Shown: piece by piece, positions 26,760 to 35,895 of the stretch
Position numbering within the stretch: position 1 is the stretch's first letter
Layout of the letters: every line of letters starts with the position of its first letter
Origin: JAGOCV01 sp049445855
GTDB taxonomy: Bacteria > Pseudomonadota > Gammaproteobacteria > Burkholderiales > Burkholderiaceae_C
DNA: 64,000 nucleotides
Reading direction: 5' to 3'
Assembly: GCF_049445855.1 (NCBI RefSeq)
Contig: NZ_JBMSDV010000001.1
Location: 1,364,001-1,428,000, forward strand
The notes under the pieces: model-generated
Told to the model about the DNA's origin: nothing
The model's input: the letters and a program-made list of their open reading frames with translations, nothing else
Databases searched by the model: none
Translations under genes and position numbers: made by a program

Positions 26760-27770
26760 CTACCCGGCGCGCGAAACAATCTCCTGATCGATCGCGCCAA
26801 AGATGCTCTGCCCATCCTTGCCCTTCATCTCGATACGGATGGTGTCGCCGAACTTCATGAACTCGGTGGAAGGCTTGCCGTCGAGGATGGTTTCGATGGC
26901 GCGCTTCTCGGCGATGCAGCTGTAGCCCTTGGCCCACTCCTGCTTGCCGTTCTTCTCGATAGCGCGGTTGCTCACCGTGCCCGAGCCGACGATGCTGCCG
27001 GCGCGCACGTTGCGCGTCTTGCAGATGTGGGCGATGAGCTGGCCGAAGTGGAAGGTCATGTCCGGTCCTGCTTCGCACATGCCGACGGTGCGCCCGTTCC
27101 ACATGCTCTGCAGCGTGAGGTGCAGACGACCCTTGTCCCACGCATCGCCAAGTTCATCGAGCGTGACGGCCACGGGACTGAACGCCGTGGCCGGCTTGCT
27201 CTGGAAGAAGCCGAAGCCCTTGGCGAGTTCGTCGGGAATGAGGTTGCGCAAGCTGACGTCGTTGGCGAGCATCACGAGGCGGATGCCATCGAGCGCCTGA
27301 TCGGGCGTGCTGCCCATGGCCACGTCGCCGGTGACAACGGCGATCTCGGCCTCGAAGTCGATGCCGAAAGCCTCACTCGGGCAGATGACGTCGTCGTTCG
27401 CGCCGATGAAGTCGTCACTGCCGCCCTGGTACATCAGCGGGTCGGTGTAGAAGGTGGCTGGCACTTCCGAGTTGCGCGCCTTGCGCACGAGTTCGACGTG
27501 GTTGATGTAAGCCGAGCCGTCGGCCCATTGGTAGGCGCGCGGCAGCGGCGCCATGCACAGCGCCGGGTCGAACGGAAAAGCGTGACGCGCCTTGCCGCTG
27601 TTGAGCGTCTCGTACAGGTCCTGCAGTTGCGGCGAGAGGAAGTTCCAGTCGTCCAGCACCTGCTGCAGGCGCGTGGCGATGCCGGTCGCATAATGGGCAG
27701 TGCTCAAGTCGCGCGAGACCACGACGAGCTGGCCGTCGCGCGATCCATCCTTGTAGGTTGCAAGTTTCAT
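26760..27770 (-). CDS. fumarylacetoacetate hydrolase (FAH) family protein
   Basis: A 336-residue enzyme, full length for the two-domain FAH family. The N-terminal SH3-like part (about 1-80) is followed by the catalytic fold with metal-ligand acidic residues in GIDFEAEIAVV (about 130-140) and the segment RAGSIVGSGTVSNR. It is related to FAH proper (tyrosine breakdown) and to acylpyruvases. No other tyrosine-pathway gene is nearby, so the substrate is uncertain. The divergent IclR regulator starts 36 bp away and is the obvious candidate repressor or activator. Confidence 0.9.
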   Translation of the reverse strand: MKLATYKDGSRDGQLVVVSRDLSTAHYATGIATRLQQVLDDWNFLSPQLQDLYETLNSGKARHAFPFDPALCMAPLPRAYQWADGSAYINHVELVRKARNSEVPATFYTDPLMYQGGSDDFIGANDDVICPSEAFGIDFEAEIAVVTGDVAMGSTPDQALDGIRLVMLANDVSLRNLIPDELAKGFGFFQSKPATAFSPVAVTLDELGDAWDKGRLHLTLQSMWNGRTVGMCEAGPDMTFHFGQLIAHICKTRNVRAGSIVGSGTVSNRAIEKNGKQEWAKGYSCIAEKRAIETILDGKPSTEFMKFGDTIRIEMKGKDGQSIFGAIDQEIVSRAG

Positions 27771-27806
27771 GGAAGCATTGTCACGAAAGAGACGGGATTC
27801 TAATCA

Positions 27807-28613
27807 ATGGCAACAGACAAGACGCGTGCGGGCATCCAGTCGGTAGAGGTCGGCTTCGCCTTGCTGGACGTGCTGGCACATGCGCCCGGTCCGCTGATGC
27901 TGCGCGATCTTGCCGCCGCCAGCATGAGTGCGGCCAAGGCGCACCGCTACCTCGTGAGCTTCCAGCGCCTGGGACTCGTCGCGCAGGACGACGCGACGCG
28001 CTATGACCTCGGCCCCGCTGCACTGAAGCTTGGCCTCGCATCGCTCTCGCGGCTGGATGGCGTGAAGCTCGCACGCTCGCGCGTGGGTGAACTGATGGAG
28101 TCGATCGGCCACACCGTGGCGCTCGCCGTGTGGGGAAACCGCGGCCCGACGATCGTGCACTGGGAAGAATCACCGGAGTCGGTGACGGTGAACCTGCGCC
28201 TGGGCGACGTGATGCCGCTGCTCTCTTCCGCCACGGGCCGCTGCTTTGCGGCGCACGTGTCACAGGACGCCATAGCGCCCATGCTCCAGGAAGAGCTGGC
28301 CCGTGCGCGCAAGATCGGCCGCACGGATGTGCCGGCAACCCTGGCGGACGTGCGCAAGCTGCTCGTCGAAGTCCGCGAGCGCGGCGCAGCCCGCGTTGTC
28401 AACACGCTGCTGCCAGGCATCGCAGGCTTTTGCGCACCGGTGTTCGATTCGGACGGGCACATGGCGCTGGGCATCGTGGTGATGGGGTCGACGGCCGGGT
28501 TCGATACGGAATGGAATGGTGCGGTGGACAAGCCCTTGCGCGCTGCCGCTGCCCGGTTGTCTGCCGATCTCGGCTATGCAGCAGACGCTGCAGGCACGGG
28601 CCTCATGCGCTGA
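27807..28613 (+). CDS. IclR family transcriptional regulator
   Basis: A 268-residue regulator with an N-terminal winged helix (about 10-75, GIQSVEVGFALLDVLAHAPGPLMLRDLA) and the C-terminal IclR effector domain (about 85-260), with the ligand-pocket region LLPGIAGFCAPVFDSDGHMALGIVVMG. IclR proteins often control catabolic genes for aromatic or short organic acids. It diverges from the FAH gene with only 36 bp between starts, so operator and both promoters must be compressed there. Its stop overlaps the start of the next gene as TGATG. Confidence 0.93.
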   Translation: MATDKTRAGIQSVEVGFALLDVLAHAPGPLMLRDLAAASMSAAKAHRYLVSFQRLGLVAQDDATRYDLGPAALKLGLASLSRLDGVKLARSRVGELMESIGHTVALAVWGNRGPTIVHWEESPESVTVNLRLGDVMPLLSSATGRCFAAHVSQDAIAPMLQEELARARKIGRTDVPATLADVRKLLVEVRERGAARVVNTLLPGIAGFCAPVFDSDGHMALGIVVMGSTAGFDTEWNGAVDKPLRAAAARLSADLGYAADAAGTGLMR

Positions 28614-29725
28614 TGCAGCAGGCCACCGCCATGTCGCAGACGACGACGCGAGCAGCCCCCTGGCGGCCGCTCGCCATTCTCACGGCAGGCGTGGTGTTGC
28701 TCCATCTGGTGCTCCTGCAGTCCGCGCCGCTCTCACTGAGATTCGAGGAGCCGGAGGTCACGCGGACCTTCATCACGCGAACCGTCGTGTTCCAGCCGCC
28801 CGCGCCGAAGGTCACAGAGCCGGTTCGCACTGCGGCTCCAGCGCCGGCTCCAAGACCTGCGCCGCCGCAGCGACCCCTGCGGGAGCCGACGCCCGTAGCA
28901 TCCGCAGCAGCAGCGCCTGTCACGCCCCCTGCGACGATTGCGCAAGGCGCAGACAGCAGCACGCAGGCAGCGTCTCCCGTGCCCGCACTCCCAATGGAAC
29001 CACCTGCGAAAACGGAGCCGGCCCCGCCCACCGTCATCGCCCCGCCGGCAGCGCCGGACACGCAACCGGCCAGCACTGCGGCCTATGCCATTCCCGGCTC
29101 CACGCGACTGCAGTACGTGGTGACCGGCCAGCAAGGCACGCAGCCGCTGCAGGGCGTGCAAGCCGAATTCCTCTGGCTGCAGGACGGCCAGCAGTACCAG
29201 GCGAAACTCGATTTCCGCTTCCTGTTCCGATCGCTGCGCAGCCAGACCAGCACCGGCCGCATCACGCCGGACGGGCTGTCACCCGAACGCTTCACCGACA
29301 AGCGCCGCACCGAAGTCGCGACGCACTTCCAGCGTGACAAGGGCAAGATCTCGTTCAGCGCAAACACGACGGAAGTACCCTTGCTCTCCGGCGCGCAGGA
29401 CCGGCTGAGCCTGTTCCTGCAACTCGCCTCGCTCATCGCGGGCAATCCGGCCGCCTACCCGGCAGGCACGGTGCTGAACATCCAGACTGCCGGGCCGCGC
29501 GACGCAGACACCTGGGCCCTGGTGGTGGGCGAACCGGAGACCCTGAAACTGCCCATCGGCGAGACGGTCGCCATGAAGATCGTGCGCACACCGCGCCGGG
29601 ACTACGACCAGAAGGTGGAAGTCTGGCTTGCACCATCTCTGGGCTATCTGCCCGTGCGCGTGCGCCTGACAGAAGCTGACGGCGACATGGCCGACCAGCA
29701 ACTGCGTGCGACAAGTTCTCCCTGA
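28613..29725 (+). CDS. DUF3108 domain-containing protein with N-terminal TM anchor
   Basis: A 370-residue protein, or 364 if the ATG at 28631 is used. It has a single N-terminal helix (LAILTAGVVLLHLVLLQSAPL), a Pro/Ala-rich linker at about 60-155 resembling TonB-type periplasm-spanning linkers, and a C-terminal DUF3108 domain (about 165-365). The DUF3108 family is found in Gram-negative envelopes, without a known reaction. Translation is coupled to the IclR gene through TGATG, although the two functions have no evident link. Confidence 0.87.
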   Translation: MQQATAMSQTTTRAAPWRPLAILTAGVVLLHLVLLQSAPLSLRFEEPEVTRTFITRTVVFQPPAPKVTEPVRTAAPAPAPRPAPPQRPLREPTPVASAAAAPVTPPATIAQGADSSTQAASPVPALPMEPPAKTEPAPPTVIAPPAAPDTQPASTAAYAIPGSTRLQYVVTGQQGTQPLQGVQAEFLWLQDGQQYQAKLDFRFLFRSLRSQTSTGRITPDGLSPERFTDKRRTEVATHFQRDKGKISFSANTTEVPLLSGAQDRLSLFLQLASLIAGNPAAYPAGTVLNIQTAGPRDADTWALVVGEPETLKLPIGETVAMKIVRTPRRDYDQKVEVWLAPSLGYLPVRVRLTEADGDMADQQLRATSSP

Positions 29726-29855
29726 CCTGTAGGAGCGGACCGGATTCTGCGGATTTCTACGGGATTTCCCGTCACTCTTGAACTTGGCCTACTCGTTGCT
29801 ATCTGAGCAGGGTGGATATTTCATCCGGAATACCCACATCCGAGAAGGACTTTCA

Positions 29856-30137
29856 ATGCAAATGCTCTACGACTCCGAATCCTTTGTGGTGGTGCACATG
29901 CTGCCTGACGAGGATGCTGAGGGCACGCCCGAGGCCGTGACGCCCATGCTGGTGCGGCACGGCTTCGAGATCGTCGACAAGCGCTCGGGCAAGGAGGTCT
30001 ACCTCGACGGCTCGTGGGCGGAACTGTTCCAGCAGCAGATTGCCGCCTGGCAACTGAACACGCCCACGCAGGAAGAGGTGGAGGACACGCTGGAAGGCTA
30101 CGCCGAACTCGCGCAGAACCCGGTCATCCTTCACTGA
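29856..30137 (+). CDS. DUF3567 family small protein
   Basis: A 93-residue acidic cytoplasmic protein. The ATG at 29856 is preceded by GAGAAGGA; the further upstream in-frame ATG at 29778 adds a sequence unlike the family. The core MLYDSESFVVVHM and GFEIVDKRSGKEVYLDGSWAELFQ is the conserved signature of a small protein family restricted to betaproteobacteria. Function unknown. Its 3' end overlaps the converging permease gene by 14 bp. Confidence 0.85.
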   Translation: MQMLYDSESFVVVHMLPDEDAEGTPEAVTPMLVRHGFEIVDKRSGKEVYLDGSWAELFQQQIAAWQLNTPTQEEVEDTLEGYAELAQNPVILH

Positions 30138-31209
30138 GTTTCTTCGAAGCGTCCCGCTTGTAGAGGTAGCCGTACAGCGGCTCCACGAGCACCAGCACGG
30201 CCACCAGGCGACAGACCTGGAAGGCCGTGACCACCGGCACCCCGAGCTGGAGCACCTTGGCCGTGATGGCCATTTCAGCGATGCCGCCCGGGGCGGTGCC
30301 CAGCAGCATCGTCGCTGCATGCAAGTGTGTCCCCAGTGACAGCAACCATCCGAACCCCGCGCTCACGACAATCAGCGTGACCGTCCCCACGGCCACCGAG
30401 GCCAGCCAGCGCGGGGCCGTGTGCATGAACTCGCGCGTGAAGCGCACACCCAGGCTCACGCCGATGACGAGCTGCGCCGCGTTCGACATCCACTGCGGGA
30501 TGGCCGACAACGTGACGTCGGACATGGTGATGACCATCGCCACCAGCAACGAGCCCATGAACCAGGGATTGGCACGGCCGAGGCGATCCATCAGCAGGGC
30601 GCCGCAACCCGTGGCGAGCGCCAGCAAGACGAGGCCGCCCGGTTGCACTTCACGGATGGAAGGTGGCAATGCATCGAGGCCATGCAGCCCGCTGAATTGC
30701 AGACCGAAGGGAATGAGCACCGTCACGATCAACACGCGCAGGCTGTGGCCCGCTGCGACGAGATCGGTACGCCCGCCTTCCCGCTCGGCCAGCAGTGTCA
30801 TCTCCGATGCGCCACCGATGGCGCCGCCGAACCAGGTAGTCGCGCGCATGGCCTGCGGGGACACATTCGACAGGTAAGGCGCATGCGCGCGATAGAGCCA
30901 TTGCCCGAACGCCCAGCCCAGGAACAATGCCCAGACGATACCCAGCAGGATGGCCCACCAGAGACCCACGACGAGCGCCGTCACTTGCGGCGTGAAATAA
31001 AGTCCCAACGCCGCCCCGATGGTCCATTGCCCCGTGTTGCGCAGCGGCGCCCAGCTTTCGGTGGGCGCTCCCGACATCGACGCGACGGACACGGCCAGCA
31101 GCGGGCCGATCGTCCACGGCAAGGGCGTCTCGAGATAGACGCAGAGCAAGGCAGCCACGAGCGCCAGGGCAAGCGTGCCGAGCACGCGCAGGACGGAATC
31201 CGGTTTCAT
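30124..31209 (-). CDS. AbrB family membrane protein (PF05145, formerly 'ammonia monooxygenase')
   Basis: A 361-residue inner-membrane protein with about ten predicted helices arranged as two similar halves. Signatures include LPWTIGPLLAVSVASMSG in the first half and GTAPGGIAEMAITAKVLQLG in the second. Despite old database names it is not related to catalytic ammonia monooxygenase, and transport or regulation has been suggested for the E. coli AbrB homologue. It is not the DNA-binding AbrB. The gene converges on the DUF3567 gene. Confidence 0.88.
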   Translation of the reverse strand: MKPDSVLRVLGTLALALVAALLCVYLETPLPWTIGPLLAVSVASMSGAPTESWAPLRNTGQWTIGAALGLYFTPQVTALVVGLWWAILLGIVWALFLGWAFGQWLYRAHAPYLSNVSPQAMRATTWFGGAIGGASEMTLLAEREGGRTDLVAAGHSLRVLIVTVLIPFGLQFSGLHGLDALPPSIREVQPGGLVLLALATGCGALLMDRLGRANPWFMGSLLVAMVITMSDVTLSAIPQWMSNAAQLVIGVSLGVRFTREFMHTAPRWLASVAVGTVTLIVVSAGFGWLLSLGTHLHAATMLLGTAPGGIAEMAITAKVLQLGVPVVTAFQVCRLVAVLVLVEPLYGYLYKRDASKKLSEG

Positions 31210-31302
31210 ACAGCAGCCACATCTTAGATTGCGACCGTCTCCTACACGTCATCGCACGGCCGATTTCCATAATCGGATGGAGATCCAAAACGGGAGATGC
31301 CC

Positions 31303-31764
31303 ATGAAGATTCCACGCCTGAATACCCTGGCGGTGCCCCTGCTGATCGCTGCGGCACTCCTGCCGGTTGCCGCGCCCTCTTTCGCGCAAGGCGCAGCGCC
31401 TGCAGTCAACCCCGCCAAGCCTGCCGTGCCGCCCAGTGCGCAAACCATCCGCGCGCAATTGCCGGGCGAATGGGCCGGCTCCGCCACCGCGCGTTCGGGT
31501 GAACTGCGCGACACCGACCTCACCTACCGCGCCGACGGTACGTTCAATGGTGAAACCGCGCCGAAAGACGACAAGGTGCTGACCTATTCCGGCACCTGGA
31601 AACTCGACGGCAACCGCCTCACGCACAACTACACGCAGATTTCCGGCCAGTTGCCCGAGCGCTTGCGCCTGGCGACGGTGGAAGTCGCCGCCATCGACAA
31701 GACCTCGCTGACGTTCCGCTCGCCACAATCGGGCAAGGAATGGGTGTTCGTGCGCACGGAATAA
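31303..31764 (+). CDS. secreted protein of unknown function
   Basis: A 153-residue protein. The ATG at 31303 is favoured over 31297 because GGGAG is then at proper distance. Signal peptide to about residue 29 (PSFAQ). The mature part, from about 45, reads as a small beta-rich domain with GEWAGSATARSG, LTYRADGTFNG and YSGTWKLDGNRLTHNY. That W-x(n)-G-T-W-x-[IVL]-x-G-x-x-L pattern is found in lipocalin-like, DUF-type stress proteins. No specific function. It is 9 bp upstream of the ChaN gene and likely in the same operon. Confidence 0.78.
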   Translation: MKIPRLNTLAVPLLIAAALLPVAAPSFAQGAAPAVNPAKPAVPPSAQTIRAQLPGEWAGSATARSGELRDTDLTYRADGTFNGETAPKDDKVLTYSGTWKLDGNRLTHNYTQISGQLPERLRLATVEVAAIDKTSLTFRSPQSGKEWVFVRTE

Positions 31765-31773
31765 CATGCGGTC

Positions 31774-32604
31774 ATGAAGACCGTACCTGCTGTCTCGAAG
31801 TACCTTTTTGCCGCTGCCCTCGCCTTGGTTGTCGTGTCTGGCTGCGCCACACAGAGCCCTGCGCACGAAACGCCGGCGGACAAGCAGGCTGCCGCCATCC
31901 GCAGCCTGCTTCCTGCCGACGCGCTGCTGCTGGGTGAGCAGCACGACGCGGCGGAACACCATGAACTGGAGCGCGCCGTTGTCGCGCGCCTGGCGAACGA
32001 CGGCAAACTCGCCGTGCTGGCACTGGAGATGTCCGAGCATGGCAACAGCACGGCCGGCTTGCCGGTCACCGCGGACGAAAGTGCCGTGAAAGCGCGATTG
32101 CGCTGGGACGACAAGGCGTGGCCATGGGCTGCTTACGGCCCGGCGATCATGGCCGCCGTGCGCAAGGATGTGCCGGTGGTCGGTGCCAACCTGCCACGCG
32201 AGCGCATGCGGGACGCCATGGCCGAGACCGCGCTCGACGTTCAACTCTCCGGCCCAGCGCTCAAGGCGCAGCAGCAGGCGGTGCGCGAGGGCCACTGCAA
32301 CCTGCTGCCCGAATCGCAGATCACACCGATGACGCGCATCCAGATCGCACGCGACCGCATGATGGCGCGCACGATCGCGCTGACCGTGCAGCCCGATCGC
32401 ACGGTGGTGCTGATCACCGGCGCAGCGCATGCCGACAAGGCGCTGGGCGTGCCTCAACACCTCCCGGTCGAGCTGAAGGTGAAGTCCGTGAAGATGCAGG
32501 CTGGCGCGACAGCCGTTGGCGGCCGTGACCCGGCGGTTTATGACACCGTCTGGCAGACCGCTGCGTTGCCGGCGCGCGACTATTGCAAGGACGTGAAGCG
32601 CTGA
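31774..32604 (+). CDS. ChaN family lipoprotein
   Basis: A 276-residue lipoprotein with lipobox LVVVSGC (Cys24). The ChaN domain starts with ADALLLGEQHDAAEHHELE, holding the conserved GExHD motif, and ends with VVLITGAAHADKALGVPQHL. In Campylobacter ChaN binds haem and is linked to iron uptake; in other bacteria the role is not settled. No haem-uptake gene is adjacent here. Confidence 0.87.
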   Translation: MKTVPAVSKYLFAAALALVVVSGCATQSPAHETPADKQAAAIRSLLPADALLLGEQHDAAEHHELERAVVARLANDGKLAVLALEMSEHGNSTAGLPVTADESAVKARLRWDDKAWPWAAYGPAIMAAVRKDVPVVGANLPRERMRDAMAETALDVQLSGPALKAQQQAVREGHCNLLPESQITPMTRIQIARDRMMARTIALTVQPDRTVVLITGAAHADKALGVPQHLPVELKVKSVKMQAGATAVGGRDPAVYDTVWQTAALPARDYCKDVKR

Positions 32605-32668
32605 CGCACACCCACAAGCGCCAACAAGCCGGGACGCCGGGCCCACGTGCGACGACAATGACCCCGTC

Positions 32669-34081
32669 ATGAGCTTCTCCTGGGGATTTGTCCTTTCCAT
32701 TGCATGGGCCGCCTATCTGGTGGTGCTGGCCGTCTGGATCGTGCTGCAGAAGCGCTCGCCGCTGTCGACGCTGAGCTGGCTGCTGTCGATGGGCGCGTTG
32801 CCGTACGTCGGCTTCTTCATCTACTACATCTTCGGCCCGCAGAAGATCGAACGGCGTCGCCTGAACCGCAAGCAGAGCCAGCTCGCGCTCGAAAGCCATC
32901 GCCGCTACTGGGTGGACCGCGTCGCCTCCGATCACCTGGCGCCTGCCAAGCAGCAGATGGCGCGCCTGATCTACAACACCACCGGCTACCCGCCATCGCT
33001 GGCGACGAACTACAGGACGCTGTCGGGCGGCCGCGCGACGTTTGCGGAAATCTTCGCCGCCATCGGTGAGGCCAGGCGCTTCGTCCACCTCGAGTACTAC
33101 ATCTACGAACGCGATGCGACCGGCCTTGCGCTGCGCGACCTGCTCGTCCTGAAAGCGCGGGAAGGCGTCCATGTGCGGCTGCTGGTGGATGCGCTGGGTT
33201 CGCCTGACGTCAATCGCCGCTTCATGGCCCCGCTGCTCGATGCGGGCGGCGAACTGCAGTTCTTCCACGCCACGTCGTTCCGGCGGATCAGGCCCGTGCT
33301 GAACATGCGCACCCACCGCAAGATCGTCGTGTGCGACGGCGAGGTCGGCTTCACCGGAGGCGTGAACATCACCGACGAAGGTGATCTGGCCCGCAGGCCC
33401 GACGCGTACCACGACCTGCACCTGCGCATCGACGGCCCGGCCGTTTACTGGCTGCAGCAGATGTTCCTGGAGGACTGGCACTACACCTGCGGAGAAATCG
33501 CCGACGAAACGCCGCCGCCCGACCTGCAGAAGGGCCACCATCTGGTGCACATCATCCCTTCGGGCCCGGACAACATCCATGCGCCGCTGCTGCGCGCGAT
33601 GATGGCCGCGATCAACGAATCGACGCAGCGCATCTGGCTCACGACGCCCTATTTCGTGCCGGACGAACCCGCACTGTTCGCGCTGATCTCGGCCGCGCTG
33701 CGTGGTGTGGACGTCCGCATCCTGGTGCCGCACCGCAGCGACAACCTCGTCGTGACGCTGGCTGCGCGCTCGTGGTTCGGCGAACTGCTGCGCGCCGGTG
33801 CGCGCATCTGGGAATACGGCCCGCGCATGCTGCACGCCAAGACGCTGCTGGTGGACGAGGACTACAGCTTCGTCGGCACCGCCAACTTCGACAACCGCAG
33901 CTTCCGGCTGAACTTCGAGCTGGCCGTGCTGAGCTACGACGCGAGCGCCGCACAGGAACTGGCCCACCAGTTCGAGAACGACATGCTGGACGCCGAAGAG
34001 GTGCGCATCGGCCCGGTGCGCCGCCCGATGCACCAGCGCCTGCCGGAAGCCCTTGCCCGGCTGGCCGCGCCCTTGCTCTGA
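32669..34081 (+). CDS. cls: cardiolipin synthase, phospholipase D superfamily
   Basis: A 470-residue membrane enzyme with two N-terminal helices (about 5-25 and 35-55) and two catalytic HKD motifs: H-x-K-x4-D in THRKIVVCDG (about 213-222) and MLHAKTLLVDE (about 387-397). It joins two phosphatidylglycerol molecules into cardiolipin and glycerol. Domain order and length match ClsA-type enzymes. It is followed after 15 bp by purU on the same strand. Confidence 0.93.
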   Translation: MSFSWGFVLSIAWAAYLVVLAVWIVLQKRSPLSTLSWLLSMGALPYVGFFIYYIFGPQKIERRRLNRKQSQLALESHRRYWVDRVASDHLAPAKQQMARLIYNTTGYPPSLATNYRTLSGGRATFAEIFAAIGEARRFVHLEYYIYERDATGLALRDLLVLKAREGVHVRLLVDALGSPDVNRRFMAPLLDAGGELQFFHATSFRRIRPVLNMRTHRKIVVCDGEVGFTGGVNITDEGDLARRPDAYHDLHLRIDGPAVYWLQQMFLEDWHYTCGEIADETPPPDLQKGHHLVHIIPSGPDNIHAPLLRAMMAAINESTQRIWLTTPYFVPDEPALFALISAALRGVDVRILVPHRSDNLVVTLAARSWFGELLRAGARIWEYGPRMLHAKTLLVDEDYSFVGTANFDNRSFRLNFELAVLSYDASAAQELAHQFENDMLDAEEVRIGPVRRPMHQRLPEALARLAAPLL

Positions 34082-34096
34082 GACAATACCCGGGCT

Positions 34097-34945
34097 ATGA
34101 ACAACGCGTACATCCTGACCCTGTCCTGTCCCGACCGCCCGGGTATCGTGCATGCCGTTTCCGGCTTCCTGCTCGAACGCGGCGGCAACATCGAAGAGGC
34201 GGCGCAGTACAACGACCACGACACGGGCCTGTTCTTCATGCGCGTGCAGTTCGCCTGCGACCAGCTCACGCATGAGGATCTGCGCACCCAGCTGGGCATC
34301 TTTGCGCAGGCGTTCGGCATGAACTGGCGCCTGCACGCCACCACGCAGCCGATGAAGACAGTCATCATGGTCAGCAAGGAAGGCCATTGCCTGAACGACC
34401 TGCTGTTCCGCTGGAAGAGCGGCCTGCTGCCGCTGGACATCCGGGCCATCGTGAGCAACCACCGCGAGTTCTATCAACTCGCCGCGAGCTACAACGTTCC
34501 TTTCCACCACATCCCGGTGACGGCGGCCACCAAGGCGCAGGCCGAGATGAAGCAATACGAGATCGTCCAGGCCGAGGGGGCAGAGCTCGTGGTACTGGCG
34601 CGCTACATGCAGATCCTGTCGGACGACCTCTGCCGCAAGCTCGAAGGCCGCGCGATCAACATCCACCACAGCTTCCTGCCGAGCTTCAAGGGGGCCAAGC
34701 CCTACTACCAGGCGCACGACCGCGGCGTGAAGCTGATCGGCGCAACGGCCCATTACGTGACGGCCGACCTGGACGAAGGCCCGATCATCGAGCAGGATGT
34801 GGCACGCGCCGACCACAGCAAGACGGTGGAAGACCTCACGGCCATGGGTCGAGACACCGAAAGCCAGGTGCTGGCCCGCGCGGTGAAGTGGCACAGCGAG
34901 CACCGCGTGCTGCTCAACGGCCACAAGACGGTCATCTTCAAGTAA
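34097..34945 (+). CDS. purU: formyltetrahydrofolate deformylase
   Basis: A 282-residue enzyme: N-terminal ACT domain (about 1-80, YILTLSCPDRPGIVHAVSGFL) and C-terminal formyltransferase-fold hydrolase. The active-site block NIHHSFLPSFKGAKPY is followed by GATAHYVTADLDEGPIIEQD, giving the conserved Asn, His and Asp. It releases formate from 10-formyl-THF, balancing one-carbon pools. Formate/one-carbon function fits with the formaldehyde operon elsewhere in the window, though the two are 27 kb apart. Confidence 0.96.
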   Translation: MNNAYILTLSCPDRPGIVHAVSGFLLERGGNIEEAAQYNDHDTGLFFMRVQFACDQLTHEDLRTQLGIFAQAFGMNWRLHATTQPMKTVIMVSKEGHCLNDLLFRWKSGLLPLDIRAIVSNHREFYQLAASYNVPFHHIPVTAATKAQAEMKQYEIVQAEGAELVVLARYMQILSDDLCRKLEGRAINIHHSFLPSFKGAKPYYQAHDRGVKLIGATAHYVTADLDEGPIIEQDVARADHSKTVEDLTAMGRDTESQVLARAVKWHSEHRVLLNGHKTVIFK

Positions 34946-34948
34946 GCC

Positions 34949-35833
34949 ATGGCCACGGCCGGCACCGGACAGCGCATCCCCCCGGTCCAGTGCCTGCTCA
35001 CGTTCGAGGCGCTCGCGCGGCTGCGCAGCGTGACGCAGGCGGCCGAGGAACTGTGCGTCACACCGAGCGCGGTCAGCCACCGCGTGCGGCAGCTCGAGCA
35101 GATCCTGGGCACCAAGCTGTTCGGCCGCGCCGATTTCTCGCTCACCACCGAAGGCATCGAGTACCTGGCGCATGTGCGCGAAGGGCTGGCGATCCTCTCG
35201 CGCTTTCCGGGCAGCGACATGTCGCCGGGCAAGCGCAAGCTGCGACTGGCCGTCACGCCGACCTTCGCGCGCTCCATCCTGATCCCGCGGCTGCGGCAGT
35301 TCCGCGAGGCGTATCCGGAGATCGACCTGACGCTGCAGGTCAGCATCCCGCTGCTGGACGTCGTGGCGGAAGATGCTGACCTGGTCATCCGCTTCGGCAC
35401 CGGCCGCTATGCCGACATGGAGCACCTGTGCATCATGAAGGACGAGGTGACCGTGCTGGGCTCGCCCACTTACCTGCGCGAGAACGGCCCCTTCGATTCG
35501 GTGGAAGATTTGCTGGGTGCCCAGCTGCTGCGTTCACCGCTGGAACCATGGCGCACCTGGTTCGCCGCGCACGGACTCGACTGGCCGGAGCCGGCGGACG
35601 GCTCATCGTTCAACGACGTCGGGCTCATCTGCGACGCTGCAGCGCAGGGACTGGGCCTGGGACTTGTTCGCCTGAAACTCGGCCAGCCCTGGATCGAAAA
35701 CGGCTCGCTGGTCCGCCTGTCCGACCGCAACGTGCCGAGCCCGCACGCGCACTACCTGTGCTGGCGCACGGGCGCCATGGATCGCTGGGAATGCGCCGCC
35801 TTCGCCGAGTGGCTGAAGAAATCGGTGAGCTGA
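34949..35833 (+). CDS. LysR family transcriptional regulator (GcvA-like)
   Basis: A 294-residue regulator: N-terminal HTH (about 10-70, LLTFEALARLRSVTQAAEELCVTPSAVSHRVRQLEQ) and a periplasmic-binding-like effector domain (about 98-290). The sequence style is that of the GcvA/TrpI subgroup. It starts 3 bp after purU, suggesting co-transcription. A GcvA-like protein next to a one-carbon gene would make glycine/one-carbon control plausible, but the target could equally be the downstream glcD-like gene. Confidence 0.92.
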   Translation: MATAGTGQRIPPVQCLLTFEALARLRSVTQAAEELCVTPSAVSHRVRQLEQILGTKLFGRADFSLTTEGIEYLAHVREGLAILSRFPGSDMSPGKRKLRLAVTPTFARSILIPRLRQFREAYPEIDLTLQVSIPLLDVVAEDADLVIRFGTGRYADMEHLCIMKDEVTVLGSPTYLRENGPFDSVEDLLGAQLLRSPLEPWRTWFAAHGLDWPEPADGSSFNDVGLICDAAAQGLGLGLVRLKLGQPWIENGSLVRLSDRNVPSPHAHYLCWRTGAMDRWECAAFAEWLKKSVS

Positions 35834-35895
35834 GTTTCAGCAAACGCTGAAAAATTCTTCACCCCACCGGTTGTCGACCGGACTACAGTGGGGGC

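Noticed and set aside
32414..35425. 1003-codon open frame on the minus strand across cls, purU and the LysR gene
   Set aside because: It is antisense to three well-recognised genes, has low-complexity Arg/His/Val-rich composition and results from high GC with few stop codons.
35835..35860. TTCAGC/GCTGAA hairpin as a terminator for the LysR gene
   Set aside because: The stem is short and followed by A residues rather than T; an operator or no function is more likely.
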